Part shown: positions 1 through 7,629 of the stretch, piece after piece
Position numbering within the stretch: position 1 is the stretch's first letter
Layout: the number at the start of each line of letters is the position of its first letter
Assembly: GCA_005880605.1 (NCBI GenBank)
Contig: VBIS01000070.1
Coordinates: forward strand, 1 to 10,772
DNA from: Chloroflexota bacterium
GTDB taxonomy: Bacteria; Chloroflexota; Dormibacteria; CF-121
Length of the DNA stretch: 10,772 nt
Direction: 5' to 3'
Notes under the pieces: model-generated
Databases searched by the model: none
Seen by the model: the letters and a program-made list of their open reading frames with translations, nothing else
Told to the model about the DNA's origin: nothing
Program-made: the position numbers and the translations under genes

Positions 1-1
1 C

Positions 2-76
2 ACCCTCTTGAATTGTTCGGAGCGCGCTCAGCAGGACAACGCCGCCTTCAGCGAGACGTTACGGCTTAGGCGTTGA
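2..76 (+). other. possible 3' end of an upstream plus-strand gene
   Basis: Read from base 2, this stretch is open for 24 codons and ends in TGA at 74-76, so it would overlap the end of the minus-strand aminotransferase gene by 11 bases. The residues have an ordinary protein-like mix (it contains QQDNAAFSETLRLRR). A second plus frame is also open, to TAG at 67-69, so the choice is weak. No family can be named from so little. It could equally be non-coding sequence downstream of the aminotransferase gene, and no terminator-like hairpin was seen here. Confidence 0.2.
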
Positions 77-1382
77 CCGAAACGAGCGCCGCCTCGAGGA
101 TGTCCAGCCCGCGATCGAGTTCCTGCTCGCTGATCACCAGCGGGAAGAGCAGCCGGATCACGTTGTCATAGAGACCGGCCTTGAGCAACACCAGGCCGTG
201 TTGGTGGCAGTAGCGCAAGACATCATTGGTCAGCGTGCCGGCGGGTTCGCGGGTCGCACGGTCGCTGACGAGCTCCATCGCGACCATCGCGCCCATACCA
301 CGCACGTCTCCGACCTGCGGGTGACGCTCTTGCCAGCCGCGCATCCGGGTCAGGGCGCGATCGCCCAACCGCTTGCCCTGTTGCGGGAGTTTCTCCTCGA
401 TCAGGACATCGATCACCGCCAACGCCGCAGCGCAGGCGACCGGATTGCCACCAAAGGTCCCGCCGAGGCCGCCAGGGTTGGTCGCATCCATCAGTTCGCT
501 GCGGCCCACGACGGCAGCCAGCGGCAAGCCGCCACCGAGCGATTTCGCCAGCACGATCAGATCCGGCTCGATCCCGAGCTGCTCGATGGCAAACATCGTC
601 CCGGTCCGCCCGAACCCAGTCTGGACCTCGTCGATGATCAGCGGGATCTCGTGCTCGCTACAGACCGCGCGCAGGCCGGGCAGGAAATCCGGCGGAGGCA
701 CGACGAAGCCGCCCTCACCCTGCACCGGCTCGACGAGAATGCCGGCCACCCGGTCCGCGGGCACGGTGGTTTTGAAGAGCTGGCGCACCGCTTCGACACA
801 AGACCCGCCCAGGCTTTCGGCCGACATCCCCGCTGGACGGCGGTACTCATACGGGTAGGGAACCTGGTAGACCTCCGGCGCGTAAGGGCCGAAGTTCTGC
901 CGGTAGGGCGCCACCTTTCCGGTGAGGGTCATCGCCATCAGGGTGCGGCCGTGGAAGGAATTGTGAAAGCTGATAATGGCTGGGCGCCCGGTCGCCTGCC
1001 GCACGATCTTGATCGCGTTTTCCACTGCCTCCGCGCCGCTGTTGACCAGCAGCGCTTTCTTGGGAAAGGTCCCGGGCGTGATCTCGCAGAGACGGCGGGC
1101 GAGGCGGACGTAACCCTCGGGCAGCATCACCGGGCCCCCGGAGTGAACCAGCCGCTCCGCCTGCTCGCGGATGGCCTCGACCACCCGGGGATGGCTGTGC
1201 CCGACGTTCATCACGCTGATGCCGGTTGCGAAGTCGATGTAGGTGTAGCCGTCCACGTCGGTGAGCATGGCGCCGCTCCCTGAGGCGGCGAAGACGGGCA
1301 TGGTCGAACCCATGCCGCGAGATAGGTAGCGATCCCGCTCCTTTTGAAGCTCCTTCGACCGTGGCCCTGGCCACTCCCCCAT
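66..1382 (-). CDS. gabT: class III PLP-dependent aminotransferase, 4-aminobutyrate (GABA) aminotransferase-like
   Basis: Cytoplasmic transaminase of 438 residues, normal for the family. It probably moves the amino group of GABA to 2-oxoglutarate, giving succinate semialdehyde and glutamate. Class III hallmarks appear in order: N-terminal PGPRSKEL, typical of GabT-type enzymes; NSGAEAVENAIK (about 114-125), which binds cofactor phosphate; FHGRT (143-147); EPVQGEGG (218-225); DEVQTGFGRTG (251-261) with the Asp that contacts the PLP ring nitrogen; and LAKSLGGG with the PLP lysine K280. The ATG at 1382 was chosen because conserved sequence begins there. The frame stays open 77 codons further upstream, but that part reads as low-quality sequence and crosses the divergent promoter and the neighbouring gene. 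There is no ideal ribosome binding site; TAGGAT lies 7 bases before the ATG, suggesting a leaderless transcript. Divergence from patD supports a role in putrescine/GABA breakdown. A putrescine or other omega-amine transaminase is the main alternative. Confidence 0.9.
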   Translation of the reverse strand: MGEWPGPRSKELQKERDRYLSRGMGSTMPVFAASGSGAMLTDVDGYTYIDFATGISVMNVGHSHPRVVEAIREQAERLVHSGGPVMLPEGYVRLARRLCEITPGTFPKKALLVNSGAEAVENAIKIVRQATGRPAIISFHNSFHGRTLMAMTLTGKVAPYRQNFGPYAPEVYQVPYPYEYRRPAGMSAESLGGSCVEAVRQLFKTTVPADRVAGILVEPVQGEGGFVVPPPDFLPGLRAVCSEHEIPLIIDEVQTGFGRTGTMFAIEQLGIEPDLIVLAKSLGGGLPLAAVVGRSELMDATNPGGLGGTFGGNPVACAAALAVIDVLIEEKLPQQGKRLGDRALTRMRGWQERHPQVGDVRGMGAMVAMELVSDRATREPAGTLTNDVLRYCHQHGLVLLKAGLYDNVIRLLFPLVISEQELDRGLDILEAALVSVNA

Positions 1383-1446
1383 CGGAGATATCCTAAGGTT
1401 CGCGGCGAGACTTCGCAGCGCGAAAACAGGAGGGTGGATTAAAGGC
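1383..1446. promoter_or_regulatory. divergent control region between gabT and patD with overlapping -10-like elements
   Basis: The 64 bp separate two divergent start codons. On the minus strand TAGGAT (1395-1390) lies exactly 7 bases before the gabT ATG, the spacing of a -10 element for a leaderless message. The same bases read on the plus strand give TATCCT (1389-1394). That could drive patD with a leader of about 45 bases, which would include the Shine-Dalgarno AGGAGG at 1428-1433. The Shine-Dalgarno to ATG distance is 13 bases, rather long. No convincing -35 was found for either direction. The assignment rests on spacing and symmetry only. Confidence 0.4.
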
Positions 1447-2889
1447 ATGGCAACGGCAGTCAAGCGGCGCGAGATGTTCATCGGCGGCGAGTGGGTGCAG
1501 GGCTCAGGCAGCGAAGGCCAGGCGATCGTCAACCCCGCGACCGGGGAAACCATCGCCGAGGTGCCCAAAGGGACCGAGGCCGACATCGATCGTGCGGTCA
1601 AGGCCGCTCGCAAGGCTTACACGGAATGGTTCGAGACCACCCCGCGCGAGCGCAGCGAGATGCTGCTAAAGCTGGCGGACGCGATCCTTGGCGATGCGGA
1701 CGAGCTGGCGAACATCGAGTCGGCGAACGTCGGCAAGCCCCGGGCACTCTTCCTGTCGGAAGAGCTGTGGGTGTGTGCGGACAACCTGCGCTATTTCGCC
1801 GGCGCGGCGCGCATCCTCGAGGGCAAGGCCGCGGGCGAATACATGCGCGGCTACACCAGCATGATCCGGCGCGAGCCGGTCGGCGTGGTGGGCTCGATCG
1901 CCCCCTGGAACTACCCGCTGATGATGGCGATCTGGAAGATCGGTCCGGCGCTGGCGGCCGGGAATTGCGTCGTCCTCAAACCGTCGGAATGGACGCCGCT
2001 GACGGCGCTCCGGTTGGCGGAGCTGTCGGCCGACATCTTGCCACCGGGCGTGCTGAATGTGATCACCGGTGATGGCGAGCCGGTCGGCGCCGGCATCGTG
2101 CGCCACCCGGGGGTCGACATGGTGTCGCTGACCGGGGATGTCGCCACCGGGAAGGAGGTGGCGAAGGCCGCTTCGCAGACGCTCAAGCGAGTCCACCTGG
2201 AGCTGGGCGGCAAGGCGCCGGTGGTCGTGTTCGATGACGCCGACCTGGAGGCGGTCAACACCTGGGTCAAGGCCGCCGGGTTCTTCAACTCCGGCCAGGA
2301 CTGCACCGCGGCGACGCGCGTCATCGCCGGACCGAAAATCTTCGACAATTTGCTGTCGACGTTGACCAAGAGCGTCGGGTCGGTCAAGGTTGGGAATCCG
2401 CTGGAAGCCGGTATCGACATGGGCCCCATGGTCGCCAAGGAGCAACTGGAGCGGGTCGAAGGATTCGTCGACCGGGCGCGCGATAAGGGAGCCCGGGTGC
2501 TGGTCGGTGGCGCCCGCGTCCCCGGCCGCGGCTACTTCTATCAGCCGAGCCTGGTGACCGACGTCAAGCAGGATTCCGAGATCGTGCAGAAGGAGGTCTT
2601 CGGGCCGGTCGTCACGGTCCAGCGCTTCGCGGACGACAACGAGGCGATCGCCTGGGCGAACGACGTCCCCTACGGGCTGGCCGCCTCAGTCTGGACGCGA
2701 GACATCGGGCGGGCGATGAACGCTGCCCGCCGCCTGCAGTTCGGCACCGTCTGGATCAACACCCACATCCCGCTGGTCAGCGAGATGCCGCACGGCGGCT
2801 ACAAGCAAAGTGGGTACGGCAAGGACCTGTCGATGTACTCACTCGAGGAGTACACGAACGTCAAGCACGTGATGACGGCGGTTGACTGA
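1447..2889 (+). CDS. patD: NAD(P)+-dependent aldehyde dehydrogenase, gamma-aminobutyraldehyde dehydrogenase-like
   Basis: Soluble enzyme of 480 residues that probably oxidises 4-aminobutanal (in equilibrium with 1-pyrroline) to GABA, the second step of the putrescine transaminase/oxidase route. The aldehyde dehydrogenase fold is complete: cofactor-binding PWNYP (153-157) with N155, KPSE (178-181), VSLTGDVATG (226-235) of the nucleotide fold, general base E252 in LELGGK, nucleophile C286 in NSGQDCTAA, and E383 in QKEVFGP. Several stretches closely resemble E. coli YdcW/PatD as I recall it: TSMIRREPVGVVGSIAPWNY, AGQDCTAA-like context, and the C-terminal VSEMPHGG, SGYGKD and EEYT. This makes the aminobutyraldehyde assignment stronger than for a generic family member. 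Related enzymes acting on betaine aldehyde or 3-aminopropanal are alternatives. It diverges from gabT, the next enzyme in the pathway, and converges on the operon that encodes the polyamine transporter. Confidence 0.9.
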   Translation: MATAVKRREMFIGGEWVQGSGSEGQAIVNPATGETIAEVPKGTEADIDRAVKAARKAYTEWFETTPRERSEMLLKLADAILGDADELANIESANVGKPRALFLSEELWVCADNLRYFAGAARILEGKAAGEYMRGYTSMIRREPVGVVGSIAPWNYPLMMAIWKIGPALAAGNCVVLKPSEWTPLTALRLAELSADILPPGVLNVITGDGEPVGAGIVRHPGVDMVSLTGDVATGKEVAKAASQTLKRVHLELGGKAPVVVFDDADLEAVNTWVKAAGFFNSGQDCTAATRVIAGPKIFDNLLSTLTKSVGSVKVGNPLEAGIDMGPMVAKEQLERVEGFVDRARDKGARVLVGGARVPGRGYFYQPSLVTDVKQDSEIVQKEVFGPVVTVQRFADDNEAIAWANDVPYGLAASVWTRDIGRAMNAARRLQFGTVWINTHIPLVSEMPHGGYKQSGYGKDLSMYSLEEYTNVKHVMTAVD

Positions 2890-2894
2890 CTGAG

Positions 2895-2927
2895 GGTTAG
2901 GACGGCCGAGCGCCGTCAATCGTAACC
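2895..2927. terminator. bipartite hairpin at a convergent gene junction, possible bidirectional terminator
   Basis: A perfect 6-bp stem GACGGC/GCCGTC (2901-2906 with 2912-2917, loop CGAGC) is enclosed by a second 5-bp stem GGTTA/TAACC (2895-2899 with 2923-2927). It sits between the converging ends of patD (stop at 2887-2889) and the Ddn-like gene (stop at 2899-2897), so it overlaps that gene's last codons. No run of T follows on either strand, so it is not a classic intrinsic terminator. It may act as a stem that pauses polymerase or protects transcript ends. Confidence 0.4.
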
Positions 2928-3295
2928 TCGATTAGCGGGCTGTATTGCATCATGACGTCGACGTCGCCGCGATTCCAGTGCCGCGCGATGCCCTCGAGAA
3001 CCTGCCGCCGCTCAGTCGGGTCCGTGATCTCGCGCGCGGTCGCAGGCAGATCCGCCACGACACCACGCTTGAGGTGGATAGTGAGATTGCGATCCGCTTC
3101 AAGGTTGGCGAGCCAGCCACGTCGCGTGCGACTCGGTGCCCCGCTGATGTAGAGACGCCCGTCGATGTTATGCAGCACGATCTCGAGGCGGCGAGGCTCG
3201 TGGCTCTTGCGCCCGGTAGTCGTCATGTCGATCACGTTTTGCGGTCTTGTCAGCGCGTCGCGCACCTTGTCATCGACCGGCTTGGATGTTGCCAT
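2897..3295 (-). CDS. nitroreductase/deazaflavin-dependent (Ddn-like) family oxidoreductase, probably F420-binding
   Basis: Small cytoplasmic protein of 132 residues, typical for the split-barrel family that includes mycobacterial Ddn. The family signature is clear near the N-terminus: MTTTGRKSHEPRRLEIV (about 24-40), followed by GRLYISGAPSRTRRGWLANLEADRNLTIHL (about 46-75). This matches the usual pattern of a phosphate-contacting TGR(K/R)SG segment, a GGxxxxPxWYxNL-like element and a beta strand. It is the last gene of the pot operon: its ATG lies 16 bases after the potC stop, and AGAGG sits very close to the start. Members use F420, FMN or related cofactors to reduce varied substrates or buffer redox stress. 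The substrate cannot be read from the sequence. A link to peroxide or aldehyde stress from amine oxidation would fit the position but is only inference. Confidence 0.8.
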   Translation of the reverse strand: MATSKPVDDKVRDALTRPQNVIDMTTTGRKSHEPRRLEIVLHNIDGRLYISGAPSRTRRGWLANLEADRNLTIHLKRGVVADLPATAREITDPTERRQVLEGIARHWNRGDVDVMMQYSPLIEVTIDGARPS

Positions 3296-3311
3296 TCACC
3301 TCTTTATACGG

Positions 3312-4193
3312 CTAGGGCACCGCTGCCTGCTCTGCTGAAGCTTCAATTGCCGGGACCACGGCCGCCCGGCCGGACACCAGGCCACCACTTTCCTGGGTCA
3401 GGCGCTGGGCGATATAGACCGGAATCAAACTGACCAGCAGGAGGACGCTGGCGACAACATTGACTACCGGCCGTTGATTCGGCAGGCGCAAATTATTGAA
3501 GATCCACTTGGGCAGCGTGATCTCGCTGCCCGAGGTGAAGTTGGTGACGATGATCTCATCGAAAGACAGGGCGAACGCGAGCAGGCCGCCCGCCATCAAG
3601 GCGGTGGCGATATTCGGAAGGATCACGTAGCGAAAAGTCTGGAAACCGTCGGCCCCGAGGTCGGAGGACGCCTCAACCAGCGAGGTGGCGGTGCGGCGGA
3701 GCCGGGCAATCACGTTGTTGTAGACGACCACCACACAGAACGTCGCGTGCCCGATGATGATGGTCCAGAGGCTGAACGATAGCCCGATCAGCTCCCCGCC
3801 CAGGTTGATGGTGGAGTTGAGCGCCATTCCGGTCACGATGCCCGGGAGCGCCAGCGGCAGGATCAGCACGAAAGACACGGTCTCGCGGCCAAAGAACCGA
3901 AACCGGTGGACGGCGAACGCCGCAAGGCTCCCCAGGATGAGTGCAAGGGTGGTCGCGCCAACACCCGCCTTGAGCGAGGTCAGCAGCGCCGTCCGGACGT
4001 CGGCGTTGTTCCAGGTGGCCGTAAACCACCGCGTCGATAGGCCGGGCAACGGCCAGGCCTGGGAGCGAGCGGGGTTGAAGGCGTAGAGCATGATGACGAA
4101 GAGCGGCACATAGAGGAAGAGCAGCACCAGTCCGGTGACCACCGCCATCCCCCACTGCACCGAACGGGGCTCGATCGCGCGGTCGCGGCTCAC
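3312..4193 (-). CDS. potC: ABC transporter permease, spermidine/putrescine type (PotC-like)
   Basis: Inner-membrane protein of 293 residues, one of two permease subunits of the polyamine importer. Hydrophobic segments at about 16-38, 72-96, 104-128, 138-160, 196-216 and 243-262 fit the usual six helices. The cytoplasmic EAA loop that docks the ATPase is present as SLVEASSDLGADGFQTFRYVILP (about 171-193, shown here by its key residues E174, A175, D178, G180 and L192-P193). The start is GTG at 4193, inside a GTGA overlap with the potB stop. GAGG about 5 bases upstream supports it. The C-terminal tail after about 265 is rich in Ala and probably unstructured. Overlap with potB implies translational coupling and equal subunit amounts. 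PotC was chosen over PotB from its position as second permease and its FDEIIVTNFTSG segment. Confidence 0.87.
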   Translation of the reverse strand: MSRDRAIEPRSVQWGMAVVTGLVLLFLYVPLFVIMLYAFNPARSQAWPLPGLSTRWFTATWNNADVRTALLTSLKAGVGATTLALILGSLAAFAVHRFRFFGRETVSFVLILPLALPGIVTGMALNSTINLGGELIGLSFSLWTIIIGHATFCVVVVYNNVIARLRRTATSLVEASSDLGADGFQTFRYVILPNIATALMAGGLLAFALSFDEIIVTNFTSGSEITLPKWIFNNLRLPNQRPVVNVVASVLLLVSLIPVYIAQRLTQESGGLVSGRAAVVPAIEASAEQAAVP

Positions 4194-5122
4194 AGGGCCT
4201 CGAATGCCTTCAGCTGCCGCGCGATCAGCAGGTAAGCGCCCATCACCAGCGCGGGCACGATCGCATAGGCCGCGGCGAACGGGATGTTATTGGCGATGCC
4301 GACGTTCTGGTAAATCACGTTGCCGATGAACTCGGTGTCGCCCACGAGGTTCGGAGCGATGTAGTCGCCAAGCGTGAGCGAGAAGGCGAAGATCGAGCCG
4401 GCGACGATGCCGGGAAACGCGATCGGCAGAATCACCCGCCGGAAAGTGGTCCGCCAGCGTGCCCCCAGATCGGTCGACGCTTCGATCAGGGAGTTGGGAA
4501 TCCGCTCGAGGGCGGCGTAGACCGGCAGCGCAACATATGGCAGCCAGAGATAGGAGAAGACGATCCACAGACTCCATCGCGAGAAGCCGAGGTTGACCGA
4601 ACCCAGGTGAAGCTGGTGCAGCGACCAGTTGAGCACGCCGTCACCCGAGAGGATGGTTCGCCAGGCATAGACCCGAACCAGGTAGCTGGACCACAGCGGC
4701 AGCACGATCGAGAGGAGCAAGAGGGTGCGAACGCGCGAGCTCGCGATGCGTGCGGCGTAATAGGCGATCGGAATCGCGAGCACGATGTCGGTGACGGTGA
4801 CCGCCAGCGCGATGCCCACCGTTCGAATGGCGATCGTGCGGTAGACCTCCTCCTGCACCAGGAACCGATAGTTGGTCAGGCCCCAGTTCTGGACGATGGC
4901 CCCGGTGACGGAATCCTGACGCCAGAACGAGGTGATGAACAGGAGGCCCAGCGAGCCCAGGTAGATGACCACCATCCAGAGCAGGATCGGGCCGAGCAAC
5001 AGCGCCAGCCGCGCTGCCGGGACTCGGTACAAGAAACCGCCGACGGCGTGTCGCAGCCGGCGCACGGCGCTTGGGGGAGGGGCGGCGAGCCTCTCCCCCG
5101 TTCGCCTCAGGGTCTCCGCCAT
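4190..5122 (-). CDS. potB: ABC transporter permease, spermidine/putrescine type (PotB-like)
   Basis: Inner-membrane permease of 310 residues, partner of PotC in forming the channel. It has a basic, Pro/Ala-rich N-terminus of about 35 residues, a first helix at about 38-65, and further hydrophobic segments at about 100-124, 133-155, 184-206, 232-252 and 283-301. The EAA loop is clear: IEASTDLGARWRTTFRRVIL (213-232), followed by PIAFPGI. FSLTLGDYIAPNLVG (about 247-261) is typical of the PotB/PotH branch. The ATG at 5122 lies only 3 bases after the potD stop and has no close Shine-Dalgarno sequence. The nearest AGGAGG-like site is about 20 bases upstream, inside potD, so translation probably depends on ribosomes finishing potD. 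The gene overlaps potC by 4 bases. Confidence 0.88.
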   Translation of the reverse strand: MAETLRRTGERLAAPPPSAVRRLRHAVGGFLYRVPAARLALLLGPILLWMVVIYLGSLGLLFITSFWRQDSVTGAIVQNWGLTNYRFLVQEEVYRTIAIRTVGIALAVTVTDIVLAIPIAYYAARIASSRVRTLLLLSIVLPLWSSYLVRVYAWRTILSGDGVLNWSLHQLHLGSVNLGFSRWSLWIVFSYLWLPYVALPVYAALERIPNSLIEASTDLGARWRTTFRRVILPIAFPGIVAGSIFAFSLTLGDYIAPNLVGDTEFIGNVIYQNVGIANNIPFAAAYAIVPALVMGAYLLIARQLKAFEAL

Positions 5123-5125
5123 CGC

Positions 5126-6315
5126 TTACTTCGTTCCGCGAACCTCCTGCCACTTCTGCTGCCAGACGGTGTAGTCGGTGCAGGTCGCGCCGCGACTATC
5201 ACCGCATTCCTGCAGCGGCGTCTTCCAGAGCGCGATGTTCTTGAGGAAGGTGTTGTCACCGCAGTGGTAATCGCTGTCGGCCGAGGCGCCGATGTGCTGC
5301 CGGAGCAGGTCGCACGACTTGGTGTTGCTCGGCGTCGCCCCGTAGAACTCGGCCACCTGGTCCTGCACGGCCGCGGTCTCGGTCCACTTCATCCACTGGT
5401 ACATACAGTTCGGATGCTGGGCGTGTGCCGACATCATCCAGGTGTCGGCCCAACCGGTGGCGCCCTCGGAGGGCACCACGGCGGCGACCGGCTTGTTCTC
5501 GGACTTCAGGAAGCTGACCTGGTAGGGCCAGGCGGTGCCGATCACCATATCGCCACTGCTGAAGGGGTCGGTCTCGTCGGTCGTGGCCGCCCAGTACTTC
5601 TTGATCATGGGCGCCTGCTGCTTGAGCAGCGCGATGGCCGCGTCGAGCTGCTTGGAGGTCAGCTCGTAGACGTCCGTGATGCCAAGACTCTTGTTATGCG
5701 CCTTCAAATAGAGTGCGGCGTCGGCGATGAAGATCGGACTGTCGTAGGCGGCGATCTTTCCGCTGTAGGGTGAGCTCTTCTCCCAGGTGTCCTTCCAGCT
5801 CGTGGGGGCCGGGCTCACCTTACTGGTGTTGTACATGAGGACGTTCGGACCGTACATGTACGGCACGCCATAGTGATGGCCGTTGATCGTATTGTGTCGC
5901 GGCGATTGCAGCGACTGGATGACGTCCTTGAAATCCGGAATCAGGTTGGTGTTCACCTCTGCCACGTCACCGTGGGCAATGAGGCGGTTGGTGGCGTCAC
6001 CGCTGGCCGAAACGCCGTCATACTGGGTGCCGCCGCCCTGTCGCATCAGCGTCACCATCTCGTCCGATGTGTCGGCGAACTTCACGTTGATCTTGCAACC
6101 GGTCGCGGTGGTAAAGGGCGTCACCCAGTCGACCTTGGGGTCGGTCTTGCCGCTCTCGACATACCCCGTCCAGGCGATGAGATTCAAGGCGGTCTCATTA
6201 GGACCGATGCTCTGCGGCAGGTTCGATCCGGTTTGGGCGCTGTTCGATGTTCCGCCACAGGCCGCAAGCACCAGCATGGCGGCGGTCGACGCAATGAGAT
6301 TCGCGCGATATCGCT

Positions 6316-6319
<4 letters not shown>
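5126..6319 (-). CDS. potD: extracellular polyamine-binding lipoprotein (PotD-like)
   Basis: Substrate-binding subunit of 397 residues that would sit outside the cytoplasmic membrane, tethered by lipid. The N-terminus MKRYRANLIASTAAMLVLAAC has a basic start, a hydrophobic core and a lipobox LAAC, with C21 as the lipidated residue, followed by a Gly/Ser/Asn/Gln-rich linker. The mature part has the two-lobe binding-protein pattern, including LNLIAWTGYVE, YDGVSASGDATNRLI, HYGVPYMYGPNVLMYN and GTAWPYQVS. Six further cysteines lie in the mature chain, mostly in the last 100 residues (CMYQWM, SCDLL, HCGD, ECGD, TCTDY). I associate this pattern with actinobacterial spermidine/putrescine-binding proteins; they may form disulfides. 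The start is well fixed: AAGGAGGAGATCG precedes the ATG, which overlaps the potA stop as ATGA. Which polyamine is bound cannot be told. Confidence 0.88.
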
Positions 6320-7443
<1,124 letters not shown>

Positions 7444-7455
7444 GGCTGGCTACCG

Positions 7456-7469
7456 CTCCCTCCTCCTCC
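7456..7469 (-). promoter_or_regulatory. purine-rich ribosome binding site deciding the TTG start of potA
   Basis: The minus strand reads GGAGGAGGAGGGAG here, repeated anti-Shine-Dalgarno matches ending 12 bases before TTG at 7443. No ATG or GTG lies at a better distance, so this site favours the TTG start over the ATG at 7416. The spacing is longer than the usual 5-9 bases, which leaves some doubt. Confidence 0.55.
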
Positions 7470-7496
7470 CCCGGAACTCATGCGTCGACTGATCGC

Positions 7497-7511
7497 GCTG
7501 GGCTTCCCAGC
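7497..7511. promoter_or_regulatory. inverted repeat GCTGGG-CTT-CCCAGC, candidate operator of the pot operon
   Basis: A perfect 6-bp inverted repeat with a 3-base centre directly abuts the predicted -10 element of the minus-strand pot promoter. It would therefore cover the transcription start, a classic place for a repressor. It could also form a small hairpin at the extreme 5' end of the transcript. No regulator gene is in the window, so the binding protein is unknown. Confidence 0.4.
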
Positions 7512-7540
7512 AAGCTAACCGACCCTCCTCGCTTTGTCAA
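7512..7540 (-). promoter_or_regulatory. sigma70-type promoter of the potADBC operon
   Basis: The minus strand carries a perfect -35 TTGACA (7540-7535), a 17-base spacer and a -10 TAGCTT (7517-7512), which keeps the three most conserved -10 bases (T1, A2, T6). Transcription would start near 7505, leaving a leader of about 60 bases that contains the potA ribosome binding site. This is the best promoter match in the window. Confidence 0.6.
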
Positions 7541-7545
7541 TTGGC

Positions 7546-7623
7546 TTGCATGATGGGCCGGCCTCGTGTAGGTTAACCGGGATAGGCTGTCGGCTTTACT
7601 GAATCAGCGCAGCCGAGGGGAGG
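7546..7623 (+). promoter_or_regulatory. promoter and ribosome binding region of the amine oxidase gene
   Basis: TTGCAT (7546-7551) and TAGGTT (7569-7574), 17 bases apart, are the best-spaced plus-strand pair, though each matches the consensus at only three positions. Two 8-bp palindromes lie here: GGCCGGCC (7556-7563) and GGTTAACC (7571-7578). The second overlaps the proposed -10 and could be an operator. The Shine-Dalgarno GGAGG (7619-7623) is 6 bases before the ATG at 7630 and is convincing; the promoter itself is tentative. Confidence 0.35.
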
Positions 7624-7629
7624 AACCGG

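Noticed and set aside
198..1283. Long plus-strand open frame of 361 codons opposite the aminotransferase
   Set aside because: Its composition is Arg/His/Asp-rich with no family pattern, and the opposite strand encodes a complete class III aminotransferase with all catalytic motifs. Shadow frame of GC-rich coding DNA.
1383..1613. N-terminal extension of the aminotransferase frame by 77 codons
   Set aside because: It would cross the divergent promoter region and 167 bases of patD on the other strand; GabT-type sequence begins at the ATG at 1382 and family length fits without it.
4607..5773. Plus-strand open frame of 388 codons opposite potB and potD
   Set aside because: Runs antisense across two well-supported genes and their junction, with low-complexity Gly/Arg/Asp/Gln content and no recognisable domain.
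7456..7469. Short GGA repeat tract considered as a microsatellite or phase-variation repeat
   Set aside because: Only three GGA units, placed as expected for a ribosome binding site; too short to call a variable repeat.
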